Source: Parapristionchus giblindavisi
Lineage: Eukaryota > Nematoda > Chromadorea > Rhabditida > Diplogasteridae
DNA: 64,000 nt
NCBI GenBank assembly: GCA_943737045.1
Contig: CALSFV010000015.1
Coordinates: forward strand, 62,001-126,000
Direction of reading: 5' to 3'
Shown piece by piece: positions 12,445 through 24,700 of this stretch. The translations under genes and the position numbers were made by a program. Position 1 is the first letter of the stretch, and each line of letters opens with the position of its first letter. The notes under the pieces were generated by a model that saw nothing but the letters and a program-made list of their open reading frames with translations, was not told where the DNA came from and did no database searches.

Positions 12445-14903
12445 GTCTTTACCGTAGTAGTCTCTCAGCTCTAATACGCTATTCCAATGTTACTGTAGCA
12501 TTTCACTAGAGGCCGTGCTAAGACTGGTCGCCATTTATCGATTGATCACTTGTTATGGATACCGTATTATCGATTTTTCTCTTTTTTTCCTAAATACGGT
12601 GCAATCACGTGGTCTACTACGGGGTGCGAGTGTATAGTCAGTAAATATAATACTATATTATTATTATTCCTTTGCTCTCTTATCTTCACTTGTAATCTGT
12701 CCCCTCCACTCTCTCTCTGTTCATGTTCATGATTGTCTTTTCTTCGTTTCTTCTTTTCCCCTCTGTCTGTCTGCCGCCCTCTCGTATGCACACACTCTCT
12801 CGTCGGTGGTTCTAACTGCTCTGTCTCTCTATCTCGCCACGTCCAATTGTCTTGTGGTGCACTATGACAGAGGTAGAGGTAGAGAGGGACGGAGAGAAGG
12901 AGAAGGAGAGGTAGAGTTAGTGATGGCGTGATTGTGAAAGGACGATATCAAGTGAGAGAGAGAGAGATGAAGGAAGTCGATCATCAATCTGTTATTTCTA
13001 TATTCTTTACTCTGCCTCTCATTGTTTTGTTTTGCTCTGCGCAATACCGATCCTATCGATGCGTTTTCATTATATATTCAGTGCCATCAACATTGCATTA
13101 GTAGTAAGGAATAGGCAGGAAAAAGTTTGATCTTTGATCTTTCGTCTTTGACTTCATCTTTGCACTTTTCGTCATAGTACCAGTTGGGTTCATGTTCCAT
13201 CATCGTTTAAACACCCTCTATCTTTGTTCATTCGATAATGATATTGAGTGCGCGCGTGAGACCCAGTAAGGGGATTTAGTCGACCAAAGTCCCTCTCCCC
13301 CTCTTTATCATTCCCCCCCCCTCTCCCTTTCTCTCACCATCTCATTATCTAAAGCTGACGAGGGGTTCACAGCCATATGTACAAATGTCGCTCGACTCCC
13401 CCCTCTCTCTCTCCCTCTTGTCGCCATATTTCTCCCTCTCCCTTTTCTGATTACCCCTCTCTCTCCCTCTCTCACTCCTCTCTCCCTCTCCCTCTCCGTC
13501 CATCTTCCATCTCTTCTAATTCCTCATCAACATTATATCCTCCCCTCCATTTTCTCCTCCTCCTCTTCTCTCTTAGATACCAATAATAATTGCTCAAATC
13601 AATTTTGTGTATATAGTATTATGTACCAAATAATGTTTTTGTGTTTTTCCATGGTCTTTGGCGAATTACCGATTGGTGGTTATCGATTTTCTAATTCATT
13701 TTACCCTTCTCCCATATCCTTGTACTTGTATTCGTATAGTTGATTAGAGCTGCCGTAATTACCCACTCTCTCTCCTAAATGCATTATTTCCCTTTATTCT
13801 CAACTTCTATAGATTGCTATAGTTTTCTCGCAGATGATAATACTAATTACGAGATTCTTATAGATTGCCTTTTAAGAAGTCTGATTATTGTATACTGTAT
13901 TGGATATGTTCAAAGCTGTCTAGTTCACTGGCTAGTTAGCTCTCTAGCTATCTATCTTATCTCCCCCGCATGGGTTCGCTTCCCCCGTTCTATAGTCCTC
14001 GTAAGGGTGTCCACTTCTATCTGATCCTACCCACCGTAACATGCTCCATTATCGATTGATTGATACGGATTTTTGATGTGCAGCTACAACACTTTTTACA
14101 CCCTATATTATTGATTGACATTATATTGATTCTGTGTACATCTTTCATCCTCATTTTTCACCAGTGATTATTGATTGATATTATTTCGTTTGTAATTAAC
14201 TTCTGGTCAGTTTGTACCTCTGCTCGTTGTCTGTGATAAAGTTATTTACAAGTTTAATTGCGAATTCAGACTTTAAGGTGTTTAAAACGTTTGTTTATCG
14301 TTTGTGAATATTTTGACATTACGTCATTTTACTGATCTTTGAACTCGAATTAGTGATTGAAATATTTGTTGATTACTGTAACGTGAAGAAAGTGATTGTT
14401 TTGGTTAGGTGAAATGATTGTGAAAGGAGGAGTACGAGGGAATATAAGTAAACTTTTTGGAGTGCATGAGTCACTTGTACTCATTCTATGTTCTATTCTT
14501 ACGTGTCGATGTTCGCACTCGAGTTGTCTTGTGATGGGCCATTCAATGTAGTTCTCTTTCTCTAGGAAAGGGCCGAAACACCGAGTTTATACACAATATT
14601 ATCATAGTTTTGATTATCTATAGCAATCAAACAAACTGCTATTTCAATCTTCCTTTGCATTCCGTTAATGCTTTCCTCTCTTCAATTTGCTCCAGTGCCG
14701 AAACAACGAGCCGTTCATCTTATACACAATGCTATCAACATTCATTAGAATCTTCTTTTAATACTCCACTTTTGTCACTTGTCCTATACTCTTCTCATTA
14801 AATAATTCATCAATTCATTCTTCTCTTTGTGTTTATGATTTGTTGTCCCATGAGATCCTCTGACGATTTCAACCTTTCAATTGTACATGAACTCTATGAA
14901 GGT
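12445..14903. other. Intergenic region between the EDEM-like and PSS1 genes
   Basis: No convincing exon was seen. It contains CT-rich stretches (12670-12830, 13290-13570), a GA-rich stretch (12868-12970), and scattered TGATCTTTGATC and ATTGATTG strings. The open frames here are low-complexity and were not accepted. Confidence 0.6.
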
Positions 14904-17900
14904 ATGGCGGACTCTGAGGGTTCGTCTCGTGAGCAGAGTCAACGACCATCAATAACAACTAGAGGAGTATCGGAGAGTGAGGGAGCGAATGATGGAGTGA
15001 GGAGAAGAGTGCGCATACAGGACGATAGAGATGAAGTGAGCATTGGAAACATAAATCATACATTTGCATACCCTCAGCGCGTGATGATTGACCCACAATA
15101 TATGGCTCGTTTTCGTGATCTACATACTATATAAGGGCCATTTTTTATGTGAAACATTACAATTTAAGCGAAAAATAACGATTTTTCTAAATTAACCCAC
15201 TATATTTCGAAAATCGATCCACTATATAAAACAATCCGGTGACGGCTCCGAAAATGTATGAAATAAATCGAATAGCTACGTTACAGATGTTTCAAATGCG
15301 CCCAGGCTTCTTAATTTATTAACGTGCTTTTGAACCTATGATTGGAAAATATTATAGATCACCGCAGTTGAACAAAAAGGGATATAATAGCATAGATCAG
15401 TCTTTATCTAATTCCATTTCATTTCATAGTGGTTATAGAATGTACGGAACGCGAAAGTTTTTGTTTGGACGAAGTTAACAACTGTGATTCGGATCTGTCC
15501 TTGATCTTTGATCTTTGATCTTTCCAGGATTCGGAAGTTCCTCGAGGCGATCGATGGGCTGATGCGGGAGAGAATGAGTTAGTGCTTTATTTTTGGAGTT
15601 TTATTGATTTATCGATTAGTATTTATTGGGACTACCGTAATCTTGATTTCGTTACAGTACTCGCCATACCGCTCGTCGCAGTAGGAGACGACGCGATCTC
15701 GAGCAGATTCATTTCAGAATGGTATGTTTTTAATTTCACTGAAAAATGGTCTTACACTATTAGTGCTTTATTTGTCCATTTTATTATATTTGCGCTAAAC
15801 ATGGAATCAGCATGTACTGGATCCGTGGTAGATATGAAGGGTTACAATTTAGGCATGCAAATATATTTATTTATTTATGTCTGGACCGACTACTATGGCA
15901 CAACAAGATTAGTTATACAGAATCCGTTGATTTAAATTTTATGAATTTAAAAAAAAGTCAGTAACTTTGTATGTCGTAGGTGAACGAGCGTGTGGTGGAT
16001 GACATCACAATGGACTTCTTCTACAAACCACACACGATTACCATCCTGATCGCTCTATGTCTATTCCTATTCTACAAGGCTATTGTAACGTATGTATTTC
16101 TTTTAAAAGAGTTATTTTTGTTGTGTTTTTCGTTAATACTAGGGAGGGTAAGGAGTGTTGTAGCTAGCAATGTCTTTAAATATAATATCGAGAATACAAC
16201 TACTATTTTTATTGTTAATATTATTTTTATTATTATTATATTGATTCAGGACGAATTCCTCGACTGAATACAACGTGTATGATGGTGCCATGGGTACCCT
16301 CACCCTCTTTCTGATCGTATCCGCTCTCGCCTTTCCCAATGGTACGGTAGTTATCGATTTATGCTACTTTATGTATAGAGTGCTTCTTGGCCCACGAATT
16401 CTTTTCATCATCGATGTAGGATAAATTGGGGCGATGAATTTTGAATATCGATTTTTTTATATTTTGAATACATTATTTAATAATAATAATTAGTTATCCG
16501 TATTCAGGTCCCTTCATCCGACCCCATCCCGTGGTATGGCGGATAGCCTTTGGTATGTCAGTGGCCTACGCTCTCGTTCTACAATTCACACTCTTCCAGA
16601 CGTTTTCTGATGTCAAGAAGGTACTTCTATCATGTTTTGTTCTATTTCTTCGCTGTTTTGTTATTGATAACCTTTATAAATCTTCCTACACTTGTTTACT
16701 TCTGGATGACCGAAAACATGCCAGACAATGTAGACATCCGAAAACTGATACGGTTAATCTGAAAATAAATCGATAGAGGGTCGATAAAGAGGAACAGATC
16801 GATATGAAGGTTTGATATATTTAGATATTTGCAGGTACTATCATGGTTGGATCCAAAGGGTCTCAGCAATGAAACTCTCGTCGAGAAGGTACCTTATGAT
16901 TATTTATTTAATTTAAAAAAAATTAAATGTAAATTTACTTTTTCTATTGAGCAAGTCCATTAAAAGTTTCTTGAATTTAATACTTTCTTTTTGTTTTTGT
17001 TCTATGGTCGACTTGATCTTTGATCTTTGATCTTTTGCAGGAATACGCCGTCAACTGTTCCGATCTGACATTTGAGCGCTTCTGGTCACACATGGACATC
17101 TTCGCCTTTGCCCACTTTACGGGATGGGTCATGAAGGTACTCCATTTATGCATATCTAATGATACGATAGAAGAAAGATTCGTGTTTATTGTCTAGAATC
17201 ATTAATTTAATCTTGAAATTTACATTTTAAAGTGCATGTAAACCTATAATTGTATATCTATTAATATTATTAATTTAATTTTTGTTTAAAACCTTGAGAT
17301 TTTTGTTCCCATGAGAGTGGTTATGTACTCTTATTGTTAGCCGTTTACCTTGTAGACAATATTATCATTCTTTTGTCCGACTATACCAAACAGCTCTTAT
17401 ATCCTTCCTTTATTAAAAAAATCCTCTATGTACTTATTTATCTGTAGATAATGATTAAAAATCAAAAAGAAAAAAATCAATCAATCAATCAATAATTCGT
17501 AGGCTCTCCTCGTCCGTCACGGCGTTCTCTGCTGGTACATCTCCATCATATGGGAATTGACTGAGGTTTGTGTAGATAATATCACGAATGATGTACCGTT
17601 GACGGACATAATATTGAAAAGAAAATATGCCGGCGAAACCGGAATATCACTGGAGCAGTGTTAGAAGCGTGTTAAAATAGACACGTGAGAAATTTGTGGG
17701 ATATATGAGGAAAGATGATTAGTACATCACAGCAATGTGTTGACATGAAGTAGTCGGTCTTTATGTTAGAGTATAACTAATATTGATTAACATTAAATGG
17801 TATTTATTAATTGACTACGATGTGCAATAGCATTCCTACCTTCAGGTCATGTTCACTCATCTTCTTCCCAACTTCCAAGAGTGTTGGTGGGATGCGATCA

Positions 17901-19924
17901 TTCTCGATGTCTTGCTCTGCAATGGAATCGGAATTTGGTAAGTGATTATTGATCGATTTATTGATTTATTTGATATCCTTGCTTTTGTAGGGTAGGTCTG
18001 AAGATCTGCGATTTCTTCGAGATGCGCACCTTCTACTGGGAGAGTATGAAGTATGCTGATTTCTTAAGTATTATTGATTTATTTAATTGATTATTTAGTA
18101 TTGATTAGAACATGTGTAGCATGTTTATGACGTTTTGTTGGGTTTCATAGAAACAATTGTATAGTTTCATAGAAAATCGAATTTCGATTTATGATTATCG
18201 ATTAACCTTCAGAGATATTGACACCACTCGTGGAAAGGTCAAACGTGCCGTGCTCCAGTTCACTCCTGAGAGATTTACCCGATTCAATTGGTTGGTGTAA
18301 TCTTTTTTTTTGAACTTAAAATATTGTGATCCTGCCTGATATGCCGGTATTTCAACCAGTCAGATTCGTGTTTCCCGCTTGGTTCATGTGAATGAATCGT
18401 GAATAGTTTGATGTTACTAGATAGATTTCGTAATTAGCTAATAACAATAATAATCTATTAATTTTATGCGTTTACAAGAATTATTAAGTTATTATTATCA
18501 GTCATTAACGGACTGTTTATAGGTTCGATGTGAATGCCCTTCGGCGTACGGGATCCATCACCATCTTCATCCTCATATTCCTGGTACGGTAGAGATTCAG
18601 ATTTTATTGATTGATTTTAGTGACATATTATCGATCGAAATCAGCGTTTGGTTAGACTATGGTAGTGTAAATGATATGAGTGAGATTGATTCATACTTAA
18701 ATCTTGGTTTAATATGTTCTGATAGTAGTAGCCTTATGGTGAGATGGCGATCCTGTGACATTACGGTAGAGAATCGAATATCGATTGGTTGATTCATTTA
18801 TTGATTCATGTTACAGTTGACCGAACTGAACACGTTCTTCGTGAAGCACATCTTCGCCGTGGACACTGCGCATCCTGTCGTCTTCTGGAGACTTATCATG
18901 ATTGGAGCCATCTCGGCACCTTCTATTTGGTATTTATTATATTATTTATAATAATATTTATTTATTATTTAAAATCATCTTATTTTGTTTTGCATTACTC
19001 TTATTGTTAGAATGTTAATATTTGATCAACTACTGAAAAAAGCGCAATGCTATAATCGTTTGAATTTCATCTTTGTTTGTTTCTTATGAGCAAGTGAAAC
19101 TTGGAAATGTCTGGTTCATACTTGGAAATGTCTGGTTCGGATCCAGTACGTGCTGATTCCATGTTTCACTAAGATACAATAAAATGGATAAATAAAGCAC
19201 TGATAGTGGAAATCTTTTCTATTAAATTAAACACTTACGGTTTGTGAGATTTCATTTTCATTCAATCCGGGCTCAATTTCAGTCAATTCTACGTCTTCGC
19301 AACGGATCCTCTGTGTAAACGTCTCGGTATGCAGTCGTGGGTATATTGTACAGGTACGGTAGATTTATCGATTTTTATTTCATATCTTTCATTGATTGTG
19401 CATTTCTTCCTTTACTGAAAATTTGAATGATGTAAGGATTCCAGGAAGTATTGTATTTGTAAAGGTGTAATATCGATTGAAATCGGATATGTGGTATACG
19501 GTACACTTACAGTAACCGCTCTCGAGTCTGCCATTTGCATCAAGTTCGGTCGTCACATGTTCCCGCCCATGCACCTGGGCATCATTGCAGGATGGATACT
19601 CATCGTGGTACTGTAGTTTATTGAGATTATAGTAACCTAGATTACACTAGGTTACGGTAGACTGGCAGATTACAGTATGCCCGTTGTTATGGATATATAT
19701 TATAGGTGGTGGGAAGTTTCGCGGCCATCTGGGTGTCAGTGTGGTGGAGAGTCGGAGTGACTGCGGTTTGTTTGTTTGTTTATTTATTTTTTTTGTATTC
19801 ATTGATTTATTTATTTATCTTCCTTTGATCTTTGATCTTTACGAAAATAATGATTATTATATGCAGGGAACACGTGAGGAGACGATCGCTGGTCAGACTC
19901 GATACTGTTATGGTATGTAATTTT

Positions 19925-19984
<60 letters not shown>

Positions 19985-20113
19985 GTTATTGTTATATGAT
20001 TATTTTCAGTGGATTCATCGTATGAGAATCTTGGTCTCATTCACGATGACGTCCGTGAACGACGTAAGCAACTGCGAGTGGCCTCTGAATCCGAGAACCA
20101 ATCAGACTTTTGA
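14904..20113 (+). CDS. pssy-1: Phosphatidylserine synthase 1 (PSS1)
   Basis: ER multipass enzyme that exchanges the head group of phosphatidylcholine (or ethanolamine) for serine to make phosphatidylserine. Nineteen exons: 14904-15035, 15528-15577, 15658-15721, 15980-16089, 16250-16341, 16508-16620, 16835-16888, 17041-17136, 17503-17565, 17846-17937, 17991-18050, 18213-18290, 18523-18583, 18817-18929, 19283-19353, 19513-19607, 19706-19765, 19867-19912, 20010-20113. They total 1554 nt (517 aa; human PSS1 is 473). The N-terminus is hydrophilic and Ser/Arg-rich (about 1-75, with a run of arginines near 66-73). [20 protein letters not shown] (83-102) and [18 protein letters not shown] (267-284) are PSS hallmarks. 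Several hydrophobic segments follow, then a hydrophilic tail ending NQSDF. The chosen Met follows an in-frame upstream ATG at 14829 that does not look coding. The exon 14/15 junction gives Cys at that codon. Confidence 0.93.
15269..15348 (+). repeat. Dispersed repeat family B, copy 3 (PSS1 intron 1)
   Basis: Shares CGAATAGCTACGTTACAG, AAATGCGCCCAGGCTTC and AACGTGCTTTTGAACCTATG with the two copies in EDEM introns. Confidence 0.6.
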
Positions 20114-20626
20114 GCTCTAAGCTCCGCCCACTCCTGACTCCGCCTCTTCAGACTCCGCCCACTCCTGACTCCGCCCACTTTCGCTGTTGTTGTTGTTCCT
20201 TCTCTCTGTTTACCCATTTTATCAATCGATAATACAACCCGCTTCGCTACAGTACACTCTTCCTGTGATTACGGTAGTTAGCTATCGTGCTATTGATCGA
20301 TTCCTTTTATACCCTGGAGCAAGTGTGCTTATTCCGATCTGATTCTTTCCAGTATGTTGTAGTGATCTTTGGACGTTGATCTTTGATCTTTAAGATTTGA
20401 CTCGTTGGTCTTTTGGACGTTGATCTTTGATCTTCTAGATGTGATTCCTTTTCAATATTATCCTATCATCTTACTTATCATACACCATCTTTGCTATTCA
20501 ATTTTTGCTTATCTTGTTCATGAACATTCTGTCTTACATATGTCTATTGCATACGTTTGTTCTCATTGTTCATGTCCTTAGGCTCGTTAGGCTAGATTCG
20601 TTTGTTTTGGTTTATCAATCGCTCTG
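20114..20626. other. PSS1 3' flank
   Basis: Begins with a short tandem repeat of GACTCCGCCCACTCCT-like units (about 20124-20180). It also has two TTGATCTTTGATCTT runs near 20380 and 20420. No coding sequence was seen. Confidence 0.5.
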
Positions 20627-20778
20627 AGGCCGTATCCATGAACGTTGGCAATCCGTTTCCCGACAAACGTTACGTCACAAGCGAAGGAGCAGAATTTTTA
20701 GCAAACGCCTCTGCCTACTCATGTGATGTCACGTTTATCGGCAAACGGTTTGCCAACGTTCATGGATACGGCATCTGG
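20627..20778. mobile_element. MITE with ~50-bp terminal inverted repeats
   Basis: The left end GGCCGTATCCATGAACGTTG is matched by an inverted right end CAACGTTCATGGATACGGC. The match continues for about 50 bp (GCAAACGG, ACGT.ACGTCAC blocks) around a short centre. The total is about 150 bp, too small to encode a transposase, so it is non-autonomous. The open frames across it are products of the inverted repeat. Confidence 0.8.
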
Positions 20779-21758
20779 TTTGAGATAATCGATATATGAG
20801 ATTTGACATCGATTTGATAAATCAATAGCATTCATCCTCATTACTTTCATTAGTGTGCTTCCATTGCTCTTTCTTTCCATTCTCTTTGTTGTTGTCCCTG
20901 TTTTTGTTTCGCTTTCCCATTCAATGTGCAACGTTTCCTTCAATTCGTAGTTGATCATAGGTCTAGGTCTTCAGGCTAATAAATTTTTTTTTAATTTAAA
21001 ATTTTTTGAAGTAACTTTTCCTGAAGTATAATCTGTCAGTGGAACAGATATGGATATCTTCTTGATCTTCAAAATACAGTTTATTGATTAGTTTTAAAAC
21101 TTTAAAACGTTGTTAGTATTTTGGTTGTCGATACGTTTGCCGATCAATCTTTGCCGTTAAAGGAAACCTGTTTCGCCCACGTGTAGACAGATAAGAGGAG
21201 GAAAAAGGCATTGCATAGAGAGGTTGAGAGAGTATCAAAGAGATAGTGATGGCAGACAGAAGAAGAACAGACAGAGATAGAGAGAGAACTAGAGAGACTA
21301 TGGGTAGAGATAGTGAGGAGGGGACAAGGTTAGAGCAGTATACGCATAGAGACATTTGTGTCGATAGTACCAAAATGGAAGTGTGTGCACTCGAGAGATC
21401 GATTTTACGGCATTAGCAGTCTAGAACACCGAACCTGTCCAAATTATAGCATAAAAATCTGGAATATAAGGCTCTTTCTTTCGTGTTTATTTTTATTTTT
21501 CGCCCCATTTTGGACTGGTCCGGTGCTCTAGAGTAGTTCCGATTTTATTCTCCTGAATTAGGGATCAGATCGCGATGTTTGGTCGGTTTATTGCTGAAAA
21601 ATCGATATTCGCACGTAGACACGGTTCTTATCTCATTGCAACGTGCACGTTTTACTGACTCCCTCCTCTCGTCACTCTATTCCATTCTGGTTTCAACCGT
21701 ATTTGCTGTCGACTTGTCGTTGTATCGATTGTTTAGGCCAATGAACAATCAATAAACG
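20779..21758. other. Intergenic region upstream of sulfite oxidase
   Basis: No exon is supported. A GA-rich stretch lies at 21180-21320. The sequence just before 21759 is the presumed promoter and 5'UTR of the sulfite oxidase gene; no specific element could be recognised. Confidence 0.5.
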
Positions 21759-24700
21759 ATGTCTACCGTATCCCGGCCATCATCGATCGTCGTGAGACGT
21801 CTATCGAGACATCTGAAGGGGTCGTCGACGTCATCTAGATCGATCTCAGCTGCCCAGACCACGGGGAGAAGCGATGAACGGAGATCTGAGCAGAAATCGA
21901 GAAGATTCGGAGGTATACTGTAGATGTATTGCTTATTGATTGGCCATAGCACAGATTGTTTTGGAAAATTCTATTGGTTTTTATTATTTAATTCGATTGA
22001 TTTCAGGTGCCCTGCTAGTGGGTACGGTAGGAGTGGGTGCTCTCACTCTCTATTCCTACGGAACCGGACGAAGAGTGTATGCTGATGCTAATGCTTCACC
22101 TCCAAAAGGTTCATGATCTATCGTTTAACTTTATTATATTCATTACAACTGTACAGAAAGTGATTTGTGCAGCGGTGATTTTCCTATCTCTTCTATTTCC
22201 TCACTTGAACAGCTTTTAGAGCGTCGTAGGAGAAAACAAAATATGATTTATGCCATGCGATTTCATGTTTCATGATGCTTTAATGCGCTGTTCTATCTAT
22301 GTTCTAACAATTTTCTCATCCCGAGCATTTTAAGGCATCATATCTCTTGTTTGTGCAAGATAGTCATTGTCATGAGCATAATCATATTCCGTAACGCATA
22401 GTTACCGTATCCGGATCCCTATTATATTCAGGTGAGGTAGCTCCTTCCGATCCCGGATTCCAAGTGCCCTTGCGTCCTGATCTGCCCATTTACAAGAGAG
22501 ATGTATGTTGTTCATTGTCCATACGATGTCTCGATTATTGATTGATTTGTTGATTTATTGATTGATTTTAGGAAGTGAAGAAGCATGGAAAGGGCGCCGA
22601 GCGGATGTGGGTAACCTACAAGATGGTCAGTATTCCAGGTTACTTTGTTTTGGGATACTGTATCTGATTATGTTTATTGATTTTTTCAAAAATTTTCCTG
22701 TTCCTTTATTTGTATTTCATTAATATTCAGTCACACTGTAGGTATACTGTAACTGACCGAATGTTAAAAGTGGAGAGTGTTTTCTATTTGTGGTCAGAGT
22801 ACTGTAATTGTACAAAGGGTACTGTAATGCCTTCTCTAATTACACGGAGGTGTACTGTAACGACTTATCGTATTACAGGGTGTGTATGACTTCACCGACT
22901 TCCTCGAGAGTCATCCCGGTGGAGATAAGCTTCTCATGGCTGCCGGAGGACCTGTCGATCCGTTCTGGGCCTTGTACGCCCAGCACAAAACACCTGAGGT
23001 CAGATTATTGATTTATTGATTGATTCATTTTTGTGAAAGTTCAATTGAATCGAGTTCTTCCCGTATTGTTTGTATTATTATATGAATAGTAGTATATAAA
23101 CAATATTTTAATTTCATAGTTCTCATTCGTGAATTAGCCAGAACCACAAATTTCTTAATTTCTTTTTTTTACTTGTTGAAACATTTTTGTAATGTATAAT
23201 AAATAAATAAATAAAGCAGGCTGAATACTATGTGAGTATATTGGATAACCTTTTCCTATCCAGGTAATGGAGATCCTGGAGGAACTGCGAATAGGCTCAC
23301 TCGATCCTCTCGAACCAGCACCCGAACAGCAAATTGTAAGTGTGGTATTTGATCATTGATCTTACAGTACCCCTCCCCACTCCCTGTGGTATGCTATCCC
23401 TTCCCCTGGGTTCACTATGGTCATTATTGCAAGGTCTCTGTCTTTGATTAGTGCAACACCCAATTCTTATCTCAGTATTGAGTAAATTACGAATCGTCAT
23501 GCTATTCCCTACCGTATCCACCGTACATACCGTATACTTGATATCTATGTCTACCGTACCCCATGTATCTTATCCCCGTGATTCTACCGTATCCCCATGT
23601 CTCTTCTCTCATCCCTCTGATTCTACCGTATCCCCTTGTCTCTTAGCCCCGTGATTTTACCGTATCCCGATGTCTCTTCACTTATCCCTGATTCAGGATG
23701 CGTCTGATCCGTTCTCCACTGATCCTCAACGTCATCCCGCTCTCATAGTCAACAATGCCAAACCCTTCAATGCCGAGACTCCGCCCTCGCTCCTCATGGA
23801 CAATTTCCGGTTAGCTCTTGATTTGTCCGGTGTCCCGCACGGATTTTTGGGATTACTGTAGCTCACAGCGCACCAATTTCAGGACGCCAAACGATCTCTT
23901 CTTCGTGAGGAATCATCTTCCAGTGCCCAAGGTGAGCATGGTTTTTTATGGGTTTTTTTCTTTGCTTGATTTTTCCTATGTCGTCTGTTTGTAATTCGTC
24001 TAATCAAAAATGCGGCCGGTTAAAAAAACAAAATGCAGCTAGACTTCGCAGTTTGTTACGTACTTTTCTACCTTTGTTATATCCTAAAGCACGATATGAA
24101 TGATTTAGTTCCAGTATTTGTATAATCCCATTGTTGCTGCAGGTCGACGCATCAAAGCACAAACTGCGCGTTGAGGGACTCGGAGTGAAGAAGGAATTGG
24201 ATCTATCGATTGATGAACTGAAGAAACGATACAAAGAGCACTATGTCACCTCTGTTGTGCAGGTATTCACTAATTCATGTCCAGTTTATCTATTTGGTTC
24301 GGAGATTTGGAAGGATTGTGCGGCAGACGATTTGAGGCACTAGGTCGGATGATAACCGATGAATAAGAATCGGCTGGATGAGAACGATTTGCATAGTTTG
24401 TCTATTCATTAACCTCTGTATCTCATATTATATAATTCTCGTATCAACCAACCTATTGCCCGATTTCAACTTGTCGTTTTGATGTTTCACAAAGAGTATA
24501 GCTTGATGAAAAGACCACAAAGTTCAATTCTATCGTGAATTTGTATTTACAGTGTGGTGGCAATCGTCGAGCGGACATGCAGAGGTTTAAGAAGGTTTGT
24601 CTTTTTTAATTTCATTACTTAGATAGTCTCTTTTGCTTGTCGATAAGGTTACGGTAGATTACGGTACTGTGTCGAGTTGAATATGTTAGCATATGGTAAT

